Assembly: GCA_025350865.1 (NCBI GenBank)
Contig: JANXWZ010000038.1
Span: forward strand, 1-37,264
Direction: 5' to 3'
Origin: Rhodanobacteraceae bacterium
GTDB lineage: Bacteria; Acidobacteriota; Terriglobia; Terriglobales; Acidobacteriaceae
DNA: 37,264 nt
A program made the translations under genes and the position numbers. The stretch's first letter is position 1, and every line of letters starts with the position of its first letter. Shown piece after piece: positions 7,878-16,704 of the stretch. The notes under the pieces were generated by a model. It had not been told where the DNA came from, made no database searches, and saw nothing but the letters and a program-made list of their open reading frames with translations.

Positions 7878-9769
7878 TTAAGGGCGCTGGCCTAGCTTCG
7901 AGTTGTGCAGACCCAGGGAAATCGGTGTGACGACAGGTGACGCGAGACCAATGAACTCAGTGACCGTGATGGCCAGACCTGAGGAGGAAACCGGAGCAGA
8001 GTTTGCCAGCCACACGTTTCCCGCACCATCCAGGGCGATGGCCGTCGGCGAGGCCAGGAGACCGCCCTGGTATCCGGCTGCCGGCGTGACAGCGCTCCCG
8101 TTTGCTTTGAGCTGCGAGAGACTGTTTCCGGCGCTGTTCGCCACCCACAGGTTTCCACTCCCGTCGATGGCGTCGCCGTTCGATCCGGTGATGCCGCCGC
8201 CCGAGTATCCGGCGGACGAGGTGATGGGAGAGCCGGTGGGTCCGAGCTTTGCAATCTGACCTAGGTTCAAGTCGGTCATCCACGTATTGGAGGAAGCGTC
8301 GATTGCGATGCCAACAGGCGATGTCAGTCCACCGCCGCTGTAAGCGGTCGCCTGGTCGCTCGACGCGTTGGGGTTGACTTTGGTGATCGACGCTCCCGCT
8401 GTGTTGGTCACCCACGCGTTGCCCAGCGTATCCATCGCGATGCCGCGCGGTGCGCTTAGACCTCCGCCGGTATAGGAGATCGACCCCGGGCCGCCGCTGG
8501 TGAGTTCGAAGACGCTGTTGTTTCCGTTGTTGGCAAACCAGACGTTGTTCGATCCGTCGACGGCGACTCCAATGGGAGAGCCAAGGCCCAGCCCGGAGTA
8601 AGGTCCGGAGCCGGTGTTGATGAAGTAATTGCTGCCGTTGAAGCTGGAAGTGAACGACATTGTGCTGCTGTTATCGCGATTGGCGATCCACACGTTGTCG
8701 GCAGTGTCGATGGCGACGCCTGAGGCGCCGTTGATGATGGAACCACTGATCAACGGATTGCCGACGGCGGGTACGCCCGTCGTAGTAATCAGGCTGAGGC
8801 TCGAAGCCCCACCACCAGTCAGCCCATAGTTGGTGATCCAGACATTGCCGATCGAGTCGACCGCGAGGGCTGAAGGACCGGCACCGCCGGAGGAGAAGCC
8901 GATCGCGACGGTCCAATCACTCGGAGAGGCTGTCAGCGACGGCTGGAACGCAGCATTCGCGGTGGCAAGATTGAATAGCGTTGTTACGTTCCGCGCTGGG
9001 TTCTGGGCAATGTTCAACAGCGCCGTAAGAGTATTGGTTGGGGTAACGTTCGCGGCTGAAGGCGACGCGGCGAACAACGCCGTGCAGGAAGGCGACGACG
9101 AGTTGGCCGAGTTGACGCACGGAACGAGGAGGTTGGCGAGGCTGTTGAGCTCCTGCTGTGGCACCACACCGTTGCCGCGTGGGGTCGTCGCACGCGCGAA
9201 ACCGGTGGTGTTGTTGACGATATTCGTTACGGTGGAGAACGCGTTCGCAAGATCCTGCGTACCGGTCGGAGAGGAGCCGATGCCGCCGCTGGAGTTCATG
9301 AACTGCGACAGGCAATAGACAGACCCGACGGTCGTCACCTCATCGATGAAAATGAACTGCGATGAGCCAAGGTCGCTGCACTTGCCGAGCGTGGCCATCA
9401 GCAGCAGCGCGTCGTTGTTGGTGCCCGCGGTCAGGCCTGGGTTGCCGCCGGTCGCGGTGATGTAGACGAAGGTATTGCCGCCGTTGGCTGCCGCTGAACA
9501 GCTGAAGGCGCCGCTGATGTTGAAGCTCCCATCGGGGCCGGTCTGGACACTCGAACCGAGGGTCGCTGCGCCTGTGCCGTAGCCGGTGGTGCCGACCTGC
9601 CACAGCTGAATGGTCGATCCGGTAACGGGCTGCTGGCCCCCGTGTACCCGGCCGCTGATCAGGGTCGCGCTGGTGGTAGTAGAGGTCTGAAGTGTCGGGG
9701 CTGTTTGGACGATGCCGCAACCGCAAAGAAAATGAGGGGAAGCAGGGTGAGTTGGGCTAACGTGCGCAT
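7878..9769 (-). CDS. NHL-repeat beta-propeller lipoprotein, apparent one-base frameshift in signal peptide
   Basis: A protein with a carboxypeptidase-like N-terminal region (pattern SGRVHGGQQPVTGSTIQL, about 9590-9660) and seven NHL/Vgb-type propeller repeats, each marked by a motif such as GNVWITN, DNVWIAN, NNVWFAN, GNAWVTN, SNTWMTD, GNLWVAN and GNVWLAN. The only ATG with a signal peptide (9767-9769, MRTLAQLTLLPLIFFAVA) is one base out of frame with the rest. The main frame is open back to a stop at 9798-9800 but has no ATG, GTG or TTG before 9398, which lies inside the first domain. A single missing C near 9716-9722 would restore LIFFAGCGIV, a good lipobox. So this is either a recent inactivation or a sequence error. 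Such propellers usually bind ligands or act extracellularly; the role is unknown. Confidence 0.75.
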
Positions 9770-9808
9770 TGGGGCGAACTGCTGAATGATCTACCGCTCA
9801 TCGGGAGA

Positions 9809-9837
9809 AATATATCCGGCCCAAAAGTTCGCAACAA
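9809..9837 (-). promoter_or_regulatory. Sigma-70-type promoter for the NHL lipoprotein gene
   Basis: Read on the minus strand: TTGTTG (9837-9832), a 17-base spacer, then TATATT (9814-9809). The predicted start site near 9802 lies about 33 bases upstream of the ATG at 9769, which supports that ATG as the true start of the shifted gene. Confidence 0.55.
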
Positions 9838-9873
9838 TAATAAACATGGGTAAGGATTCAGAATGCCAACAGC

Positions 9874-9912
9874 AAAACCCCACAAGCAGCCGAGGCTGCG
9901 TGCGGGGCTTTT
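9874..9912 (-). terminator. Rho-independent terminator of the M16 peptidase gene
   Basis: On the minus strand, CCCCGCACGCAGCC pairs with GGCTGCTTGTGGGG around a tight CGAG-type loop, with one wobble and one mismatch, and is followed by TTTT. It begins 22 bases after the peptidase stop. The reverse strand also carries TTTT after the stem, so it could act in both directions. Confidence 0.75.
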
Positions 9913-9934
9913 GATCTCAGGGATTGCTGCGGGG

Positions 9935-12754
9935 TTACTTGGCCAGTTCGCCGGTTGGGGTTCTGATTTCAATCGGCCCAAGATTTGTGTCTTTCAGGCC
10001 GGCTTCGATCTTGGTGCGATCTCCCACCGCTACGATGATTAGGTTGTCGGGATGAACATCGTCCTTTGCAACCCGCGTGATGTCAGCCGCAGTCACTGAC
10101 CGGTACTTCTCCGGCAGGGTCGTGTAATAGTCCAGCGGACGCTTGTAGGTGAAGATGGAAGAGATGGCTTCGGCTGTGGCGCCTGTCGTCTCGAAGAGTG
10201 CCGGTATGGATTGGATGCGGTTATCCTTCGCCTCTTTCAGTTCGGCGTCGGTGGGTGGGTTGGTGGGGAAGCGCTGGATCTCGTAGAGCAGTTCCTTTGC
10301 CGCCGGGCCGGTGATGTCCGTACGGACCAGACCGCCGGCGATAAACGTGCCACCCTCGCGGTAAAAGCTGTACTGCGACTGCGCACCGTAGGTGTAGCCG
10401 TGGACCTCGCGGAGGTTCATGTTGATGCGGCTCGCGAAGGCGCCTCCGAGGGTATAGTTCATGATCTGCAGCGCCTGCAGGTCGGGTGTGGTGATCGGCA
10501 GACCCATTCCGAAGGCGAACAACGCCGTCTGCGGTGCGCCTGGCTTGTCGACGATTACGATCCTGCGCGTTGGCGCTGCGGGTGGCGGGGGAATTGTGAC
10601 GCCGGAGCTCGCGCTGCTGGTCCAGCCGCCGAAATACTTTTCAGCCAGACGATGCGCTTCGGCTTCGTTGAGGTCGCCGGTCAACGCGAGCGCGGAGTCG
10701 GCCGGGCCGACGTGCATCTTGTAGAACGTCGCGATATCGTCGTGGGTCAGCTTGGTGACCGTGTCGACCGTGCCGGTGGCCGCTGCGCCATAAGGCTGGT
10801 CCCCGTACAGGAGTTGCGGCCCGATGCGGATGGCCATGGCCTGAACGGAATCCGCCTGCTGGCTGATGGTGACGATGCGCTGCTTGCGCAAGCGTTCGAA
10901 GTCCTCATCCTTGAAGGCAGGGTGCTGGATGACGTCGGAAAGCAGCTCAAAGCCGGCGTCGGCATTGTTCGTCGTGACGCTGAGGCCTGCGGTTGCTGCG
11001 TCGGTGGATGCACCCACCTGAATGCGCGTTCCGATAGCCTCCTGATCCTCGGCGAGTTTGGTGAGGTCGCGCGTGGTGGTGGCCTCAGCCATGGTGGCGG
11101 CGGCCAGGGATGCAAGGCCAGCCTTGTCGGGGGTGGTGTTTTCGCTACCTGCGCGTGTCGTCAGCTGAGCAGAGACCACGGGCAGGTTGTGATCCTCAAC
11201 ATACAGAACCTGCAGCCCATTCTTCAGGGTGAAGGTCTTGGGCACAGGCAGATGGAAGGTGAGGGCAGGACCAGCCGCGGGCTGCGTCTTGCGCCAGTTC
11301 TGCGCGGTCTCGAAGTCTGCGGTGTAGGGCTCCACGATCTTGACGTCTGCGTCGGTGTTCTCAGGGCTGCGCGGAACGTCGTCAGTCACCTTTTTGCCCG
11401 GGAGGCAGTAGACGACTACGGACCCATCCTTGCGGAGATATTTGACGGCTGCGGCCTTGGCGCTGGCGACCGTCACAGCCTGCTCGGCGGCGACATCCTT
11501 GGCGAGGTAGCCGGGGTCATTGGTGTACTGGTTGTATTCGTTCATGGTGTCGGCGACGCCGCCGAAACCGCCCAGGCGCTGGAGGCCCGAGATCTTGCGA
11601 GTCAGGCTGAGCGCCTTTGCGGCGTCGACCTCTTTCTGGGTGGGCCCTTCGGCCTGTAGCTTGGCCAGCTCAGTCCAGAAGATGGCTTCCAGATCCTCAG
11701 GCTTCACGCCGGGCTTGGCCGTGATGCTGCAGGAGATGAGACCGGTCAGCTTGAGCGCCTGGTCGTAGCAGCTTACGCTCTGCGCAACCTGATTCTTGAT
11801 CACCATCGCCTGATCGAGACGGCTGGCCTTGCCGCCGGCCAGCGCAAAAATTGCGACAGACGTGTCGTCGGAGCCGGGCGTGAAGATAGCAGGGGCGAGG
11901 AAGGCGATGCGTACCTGCGGAAGCTTCACGGTGTCGGTGACGGTGGCGCGACGTTGCTCCGTGATGGCTGGCGTAGCGACGTTCACCGGAGCAACGGGCG
12001 GACCCTGCGGGATCGGCCCGAAGTACTTGGTCAGCAGAGCCTTCAGCTGAGCTGGGTTGAAGTCTCCCGCGATCGCGATGGAGGCATTGTTGGGCGTGTA
12101 GAACTGCTGGTGGAAGTCGCGGATGTCCTGAATGCGCGCGGCTTCAATATCGGCGTGGGAGCCGATGACGTTGCCGTAATAGGGGTGCGACTTGGGGAAG
12201 AGCAGGTGCTGGACCTGCTCGTCGGCGGCCTGGTAGGGGCGGCCCTCGCCCTGGCGGCGCTCGTTGCGGACGACGTCGCGCTGGTTGGCGAGCTTCACGC
12301 GATCAAGGCCTTCCATCAGAAATCCCATGCGGTCGGATTCGAGCCACAGCCCAAGCTCAAGCTGGTTGGCGGGCAGGGTCTCGAAGTAGTTGGTACGGTC
12401 GAAGCTCGTAGTGCCGTTGACGTCTGTCGCCCCGGCTCCGTCGACGATCTTGATGTGGGCCTTCTCGCCGACATGCTCCGAACCCTCGAACATCATGTGC
12501 TCGAAGAGGTGCGCGAAGCCGGTGCGTCCAGCGCGCTCATTCAGTGGGCCGACGTGATACCAGAGATCGACCGAGACCAGCGGCAGGCGATGATCCTCAT
12601 GCGTGATGACCGTGAGGCCATTCGGCAGGGTGAATTTTTCAAACTTGATCTCCGGCAGCTTCAGTGGCTTGGACGGCGGCGCGGCGAAGGCGGTAGAGGT
12701 GGCGGCGGCGGCCAGAAGGCCAGCTAGGATCGTGGTGCGAAGTGCAGTACGCAT
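9935..12754 (-). CDS. Secreted twin-domain M16 (pitrilysin-like) zinc metallopeptidase
   Basis: A 939-residue exported peptidase made of two M16 units. The signal peptide (residues 1-24, ending STAFA) follows the ATG at 12754, which has GAGGAAC just upstream; the frame runs on to 13099 without protein-like sequence. The first unit holds the inverted zinc motif HLFEH (H82, E85, H86) and a distal Glu, E165 in VVRNERR. The second unit (from about 480) lacks HxxEH but keeps the M16 scaffold and the C-terminal GYTYGAQSQYSF block, the pattern of an active-plus-inactive pair forming a closed chamber. It probably degrades peptides in the periplasm. It is divergent from the NUP-family gene and followed by its own terminator. 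Confidence 0.93.
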   Translation of the reverse strand: MRTALRTTILAGLLAAAATSTAFAAPPSKPLKLPEIKFEKFTLPNGLTVITHEDHRLPLVSVDLWYHVGPLNERAGRTGFAHLFEHMMFEGSEHVGEKAHIKIVDGAGATDVNGTTSFDRTNYFETLPANQLELGLWLESDRMGFLMEGLDRVKLANQRDVVRNERRQGEGRPYQAADEQVQHLLFPKSHPYYGNVIGSHADIEAARIQDIRDFHQQFYTPNNASIAIAGDFNPAQLKALLTKYFGPIPQGPPVAPVNVATPAITEQRRATVTDTVKLPQVRIAFLAPAIFTPGSDDTSVAIFALAGGKASRLDQAMVIKNQVAQSVSCYDQALKLTGLISCSITAKPGVKPEDLEAIFWTELAKLQAEGPTQKEVDAAKALSLTRKISGLQRLGGFGGVADTMNEYNQYTNDPGYLAKDVAAEQAVTVASAKAAAVKYLRKDGSVVVYCLPGKKVTDDVPRSPENTDADVKIVEPYTADFETAQNWRKTQPAAGPALTFHLPVPKTFTLKNGLQVLYVEDHNLPVVSAQLTTRAGSENTTPDKAGLASLAAATMAEATTTRDLTKLAEDQEAIGTRIQVGASTDAATAGLSVTTNNADAGFELLSDVIQHPAFKDEDFERLRKQRIVTISQQADSVQAMAIRIGPQLLYGDQPYGAAATGTVDTVTKLTHDDIATFYKMHVGPADSALALTGDLNEAEAHRLAEKYFGGWTSSASSGVTIPPPPAAPTRRIVIVDKPGAPQTALFAFGMGLPITTPDLQALQIMNYTLGGAFASRINMNLREVHGYTYGAQSQYSFYREGGTFIAGGLVRTDITGPAAKELLYEIQRFPTNPPTDAELKEAKDNRIQSIPALFETTGATAEAISSIFTYKRPLDYYTTLPEKYRSVTAADITRVAKDDVHPDNLIIVAVGDRTKIEAGLKDTNLGPIEIRTPTGELAK

Positions 12755-12890
12755 GGTTCCTCGGAGTGATGCAGGAGCGGGGGATTGGGGAAATAGACTG
12801 TAAAACCATAGTAAATGTTCCGGCCGCCGTCGCGTTTTTTTGCCTTGCGATACCCTTGAGCACATCAACACATTTTGCCGGAGAACCTCA

Positions 12891-13943
12891 ATGCGCTCTC
12901 GCCTGTCCGCCGTCGCCGCCGTGTGCTTTGCCCTGGTGGTAGCCGATCCAGCACATTCGCAACAAAAGCCCTGGCCCATTCGTGCGGTCATCGTTGCGAC
13001 ATTTGAGATTGGCAACGACACCGGCGACACCCCCGGCGAGTTCCAACTATGGGTAGAACGCGAGCATCTGGATGAAGTGATTGAGTTTCCGGGTGGCATT
13101 CACCCCTTGCGCACGAACAAAGAGCACACCGTGCTGGGCATGGTGTGCGGCACGACGCTGGTGAACGCGACGGCTTCAACGATGGCGTTGGGGCTCGATC
13201 CGCGCTTCGATCTTACCCGCGCCTACTGGCTGATGAACGGCATTGCGGGTGTGGACCCGAAGGTGGGGTCGATGGGGTCGGCGGCGTGGGCCAGGTTTGT
13301 CATCAACGATGTGGCCCGTCAGATCGACGCAAAAGACGCTCCTGCGGACTGGCCTTATGGCTTCTTTCCGGTAGATGCGAAAACTCCAACGCCGGCGACG
13401 GTGAAGGCGGTCGGGTGGTTCCGCAGCAACAATTTTCCGCTGAACGCCAAGCTGGCGGCATGGGCTTACGACCAGACGAAGGACCTGAAACTGGGCGACG
13501 ATCCAAAGGTGTCGGCGTATCGGGCAGAGTATACGAATTACCCCAAAGCCATGCTTCCGCCGTTCGTGTTTATGGGAGACAGCTTCGCATCGGACTACTT
13601 CTGGCACGGCAAGGCCATGACCGAGTTCGCGCGGAACTGGGTGCGGCTATACACGGATGGTAAAGGCGAGTTCGCCATGACGGAGATGGAAGACGCTGGA
13701 TTCATGGCTGCAATTGAGCGTCTCAGCGCCATGCACAAGGTCGACACCAACCGCGTCATGGTGCTGCGGACAGGCAGCAACTATACCGAGCCGAGGCCTG
13801 GGCATACGGCGGTCGAATCGGTAACCGAGGCGCATCCCGGAACGCAGTTGGCCCTGCAATCTGCGTGGCTCTGCGGAAGTACGGTCCTCCATCTGATTCT
13901 GAGCCACTGGGACAAGACGGCGGACACGCTTCCCGGGAGCTAG
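12891..13943 (+). CDS. NUP-family (purine nucleoside permease-like) secreted protein
   Basis: A 350-residue protein related to the fungal NUP family annotated as purine nucleoside permease. A signal peptide (about residues 1-24, ending PAHSQ) follows the ATG at 12891, which has CCGGAGAA upstream. Family blocks include PIRAVIVATFEIGNDTGD, GMVCGTTLVNATAS, WLMNGIAGVDP and FVFMGDSFASDYFWHG. No transmembrane helix follows the signal peptide, so the protein itself cannot be a channel. The fold resembles nucleoside phosphorylases, and a periplasmic nucleoside-binding or -cleaving role is a fair alternative. Only nine bases separate it from the SRAP gene. Confidence 0.82.
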   Translation: MRSRLSAVAAVCFALVVADPAHSQQKPWPIRAVIVATFEIGNDTGDTPGEFQLWVEREHLDEVIEFPGGIHPLRTNKEHTVLGMVCGTTLVNATASTMALGLDPRFDLTRAYWLMNGIAGVDPKVGSMGSAAWARFVINDVARQIDAKDAPADWPYGFFPVDAKTPTPATVKAVGWFRSNNFPLNAKLAAWAYDQTKDLKLGDDPKVSAYRAEYTNYPKAMLPPFVFMGDSFASDYFWHGKAMTEFARNWVRLYTDGKGEFAMTEMEDAGFMAAIERLSAMHKVDTNRVMVLRTGSNYTEPRPGHTAVESVTEAHPGTQLALQSAWLCGSTVLHLILSHWDKTADTLPGS

Positions 13944-13952
13944 ACTGCTAAG

Positions 13953-14642
13953 GTGTGTGGACGCTATTACAGCAACGCCGACAAGCAGCAGATCGCCGAG
14001 CGATTCCAGCTCCGCGACGTGCCTGAAGTCGCGTTGGCGCCGGACTACAACATCGCGCCGACAATGTTCGAACCGGTCATTCGCGTCGGGCGAGACTCTG
14101 GCAAACGGGAACTGGAGCTGATGCGGTGGGGCCTCGTCCCCTATTTCGCCAAGACCCCAGCCGCATTCAAAGGGTTCTCCACCTTCAATGCGCGCGCTGA
14201 GTCGATCGCGACATCTGCCACCTTTCGCGTACCCTTCCGCAAGCGTCGCTGCCTCGTTCCGGCGGATGGGTTTTACGAGTGGCAGACCCTTGAAGGTGAG
14301 AAAAAGCCAGTCAAGAAGCCGTTCGCCATCTCGCTGACCAACCGCGAACCGATGGCGTTCGCAGGCGTGTGGGACGCTTGGAAAGAGCCCGACGGTAGGT
14401 GGCTGCAGAGCTTTTCGATCATTACGACCGAGGCCAACGAACTCATGTCCACCGTCCACACCAGGATGCCGGTGATCCTGCATCCGCGTGACTGGCAGGA
14501 GTGGCTGGATCGAGACGACAGCCGCCCCGCGCCGACGCATCTGCTGCGGCCGTACGAGTCCGAACTGATGGAGTTGACACCCTGCAATCCACTGGTCGGA
14601 AACGTCCGCAACAACGGGCCGGAGATGCTGAACAGCGCCTAA
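13953..14642 (+). CDS. SRAP-domain abasic-site DNA-protein crosslinking protein (YedK/HMCES type)
   Basis: A 229-residue SRAP protein that protects single-stranded DNA at abasic sites by forming a thiazolidine crosslink through its N-terminal Cys. All hallmark residues are present: C2 exposed after Met removal (MCGRYYSN), N33 in PDYNIAP, the FNARAE block (79-83), E109 in GFYEW and H169 in STVHTRMP. The start is GTG. Sequence downstream of GFYEW is the usual length. It follows the NUP gene closely, and its TAA stop shares CTAA with the stop of the oppositely oriented mqnC-like gene. Confidence 0.93.
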   Translation: MCGRYYSNADKQQIAERFQLRDVPEVALAPDYNIAPTMFEPVIRVGRDSGKRELELMRWGLVPYFAKTPAAFKGFSTFNARAESIATSATFRVPFRKRRCLVPADGFYEWQTLEGEKKPVKKPFAISLTNREPMAFAGVWDAWKEPDGRWLQSFSIITTEANELMSTVHTRMPVILHPRDWQEWLDRDDSRPAPTHLLRPYESELMELTPCNPLVGNVRNNGPEMLNSA

Positions 14643-15712
14643 TCGCGGGGCTGGAGCGCCACGTGCCTGTAGGTCGGAGTGAATCCCAACTCACGCGCGT
14701 AGTTGAGGATTTTTTCGAAATTGAGGCTGATGGTGGCTCCCGCCTTTTGCGTGACCTCGTCTTCGATCGGCAGGTCGAAGTCGTCCGCGCCGCACAGCAG
14801 GCCTTCGAGCGCGCGTTCGTTCTGGGTCAGGACCGACGTGCGAATGCGCGGAATGTTGTCCAGATAAATGCGACACAGCGCAAGGTGGCGGAGGTATTCC
14901 GCAGTCGTGATCTCAATGCCGCCGATTTGGGTGAAGTAAGGCTTGAAGGTCCAGCACAGAAAGCTTGCCAGCCCGTTCGTCTCATCCTGGAACTGGCGGG
15001 TGCTTTCGAGGTGTTCGATGCGCTCTTCGATGGTCTCGTCGAAGCCGACGACCATGGTTGCCGTGGTCTTCAACCCAGCGTCCACGATGGCTTTCTGAGC
15101 TTCGAAATATTGCGCGACGGTGTACTTGAACTTGCTGTGGCGGCGGCGAAAGTCTTCTGTCAGAATCTCGGATCCGCCGCCGGTGATCCAGCGAACCCCG
15201 GCCTGTTTGAAGCGCTCGGCAGCTGCGGCGAAGTCGAGTTTGGCGTGGTCGGCAAGGTACATGAACTCGGCGATGGTAAGCGCGTAGAACTCCAGCTGAT
15301 CGCCGTAGCGGACGCGGATCGCGGCGAATAGTTCGCAGTAGTAGTCCAGCGGCAGATGCGGGTTGAAGCCACCGTTGAACGCTGCGAGATCGCCGCCGAG
15401 GACGAGCAGTTCGTCCAGTTTGGCGAACACCTCTTCCTGCGAGAGGACATAACCTCCTGCCTGGCCGGGTAGCTTGTAGAACGCGCAATAGTCGCACTGC
15501 GCCACACACACATTCGTGTAATTGACGATCCGCATGACCATGTAGGTGCAGGCGTCGGGCGCGTGGAAGCGACCGCGAACCGCCATCGCCAGTTCGCGCA
15601 GTTCGGCGTCCGATGCGTTCTTCCACAGCCAGAGGGCATCGGCGGACGAGATACGGTCGCGCCCCTGCACCTTGGCGCGAATTTCGTGCAGCGCACTGGT
15701 TGCGATGATCAC
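14639..15712 (-). CDS. mqnC: Radical SAM enzyme of the futalosine pathway, probable MqnC (dehypoxanthine futalosine cyclase)
   Basis: A 357-residue radical SAM protein. The [4Fe-4S] ligands are C69, C73 and C76 in CVAQCDYC within NYTNVC. Downstream blocks WITGGGSEIL, TTATMVVGFDET and IYLDNIPRIRTSVLTQ resemble MqnC more than MqnE, which usually has DNFPH followed by WxMLT. MqnC cyclises dehypoxanthine futalosine during menaquinone synthesis. The start is GTG at 15712, four bases after the UbiA-family gene, so they share a transcript. The third Cys is in CDYC rather than the commoner CKFC or CRFC. MqnE remains possible without an alignment. Confidence 0.82.
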   Translation of the reverse strand: MIIATSALHEIRAKVQGRDRISSADALWLWKNASDAELRELAMAVRGRFHAPDACTYMVMRIVNYTNVCVAQCDYCAFYKLPGQAGGYVLSQEEVFAKLDELLVLGGDLAAFNGGFNPHLPLDYYCELFAAIRVRYGDQLEFYALTIAEFMYLADHAKLDFAAAAERFKQAGVRWITGGGSEILTEDFRRRHSKFKYTVAQYFEAQKAIVDAGLKTTATMVVGFDETIEERIEHLESTRQFQDETNGLASFLCWTFKPYFTQIGGIEITTAEYLRHLALCRIYLDNIPRIRTSVLTQNERALEGLLCGADDFDLPIEDEVTQKAGATISLNFEKILNYARELGFTPTYRHVALQPRD

Positions 15713-15716
15713 TATC

Positions 15717-16604
15717 TCAGTTTACGCCCGCTAGAGGAGCATGGCCGCGTAGTACAACATCCATTGCAACGAAGACGAAAAATACGATGGAGATGACGCC
15801 GTTCATCATAAAGAACGCGGCATTCATTCGGCTAAGATCTGTGGGCGACACGATCGCGTGCTCGTAGGCCAGCAGCGCGGCGACGATTGCGATTCCGATC
15901 CAAGCGACCAGCCCAAGTCCGAACAGGTAAATCAGCCAAGCCGACAGCCCAAGCATGACGGTGTGCAGCAGGCGCGCAATCCAGAACGCCCCGGAAATGC
16001 CGATTGCTGCAGGGAGGCTGTTAAGGCCTACCTTGCGGTCGTGCTCGGCGTCCTGGCAGGCGTACAGCATATCGAATCCGCCCACCCAGCAAAGAACGAT
16101 GAGGGTCAGTACGACAATGCGCGGATCGAGCGAGCCTCGGATGGCAATCCACGCGGCGGATGGCGCCACTCCAAGTGCTAGCCCGAGAACCAGGTGCGAC
16201 CAGCGCGTAAATCGCTTGGCATACGAGTAGACGAGCACAATCGCCAGCGCAACTGGAGAGAGCAGCAGGGTAAGTCGGTTGAGCTGGGCTGCTGACACGA
16301 TGAACAGCGCCGCGGCCAGAACCGTGAACCAGCCGACGAAGCCGCGCGAGAGCTGCCCAGCGGGGATGGCACGCATCGCAGTGCGGGGGTTGGCGGCGTC
16401 CAACTCAGAGTCGGCCCAGCGGTTGAAGGCCATGCCAGCGGAGCGGGCAAGCACCATGCAGGCGACAATCCAGAAAACTTGCCACCCTGTCGGGACGCCT
16501 GAAGCGGCGAGCGTTGCTCCCGTAAGCGCGAAGGGCAGCGCGAAGATGGAGTGCTCCCACTTGATCATTTCAAGAGTGGTGCGGGTCTTATGCCACAAAT
16601 TCAT
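15717..16604 (-). CDS. mqnP: UbiA-family polyprenyltransferase, probable menaquinone MqnP
   Basis: A 295-residue membrane prenyltransferase with about eight hydrophobic helices. The two Asp-rich prenyl diphosphate/Mg motifs are present: NRWADSELDAANPRT (first loop) and YACQDAEHDRKVGLNSLP (second). Sequence alone fits 4-hydroxybenzoate or 1,4-dihydroxy-6-naphthoate prenylation; the mqnC-like gene four bases downstream favours the futalosine-pathway enzyme, called MqnP. It is the first gene of the leftward pair. The preceding 97 bases separate it divergently from the GT87-like gene. Confidence 0.85.
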   Translation of the reverse strand: MNLWHKTRTTLEMIKWEHSIFALPFALTGATLAASGVPTGWQVFWIVACMVLARSAGMAFNRWADSELDAANPRTAMRAIPAGQLSRGFVGWFTVLAAALFIVSAAQLNRLTLLLSPVALAIVLVYSYAKRFTRWSHLVLGLALGVAPSAAWIAIRGSLDPRIVVLTLIVLCWVGGFDMLYACQDAEHDRKVGLNSLPAAIGISGAFWIARLLHTVMLGLSAWLIYLFGLGLVAWIGIAIVAALLAYEHAIVSPTDLSRMNAAFFMMNGVISIVFFVFVAMDVVLRGHAPLAGVN

Positions 16605-16704
16605 CGCGGGCGAACGTCCTCACCTTCCATGGTACTAACGTCTGCCGCTTTCCACCGGATAGTTGTAAGTGGGGCGCGATATTCGACGATAGGCTTACTG
16701 GGTG

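Noticed and set aside
9712..9735. Programmed -1 frameshift in the NHL lipoprotein gene
   Set aside because: The TTTTCTTT run does not form a canonical X XXY YYZ slippery site and no stimulatory structure was seen; a lesion or sequence error is simpler.
10211..11659. 482-codon plus-strand frame inside the M16 peptidase gene
   Set aside because: Antisense shadow of a gene with clear catalytic motifs, signal peptide and terminator; composition is not protein-like.
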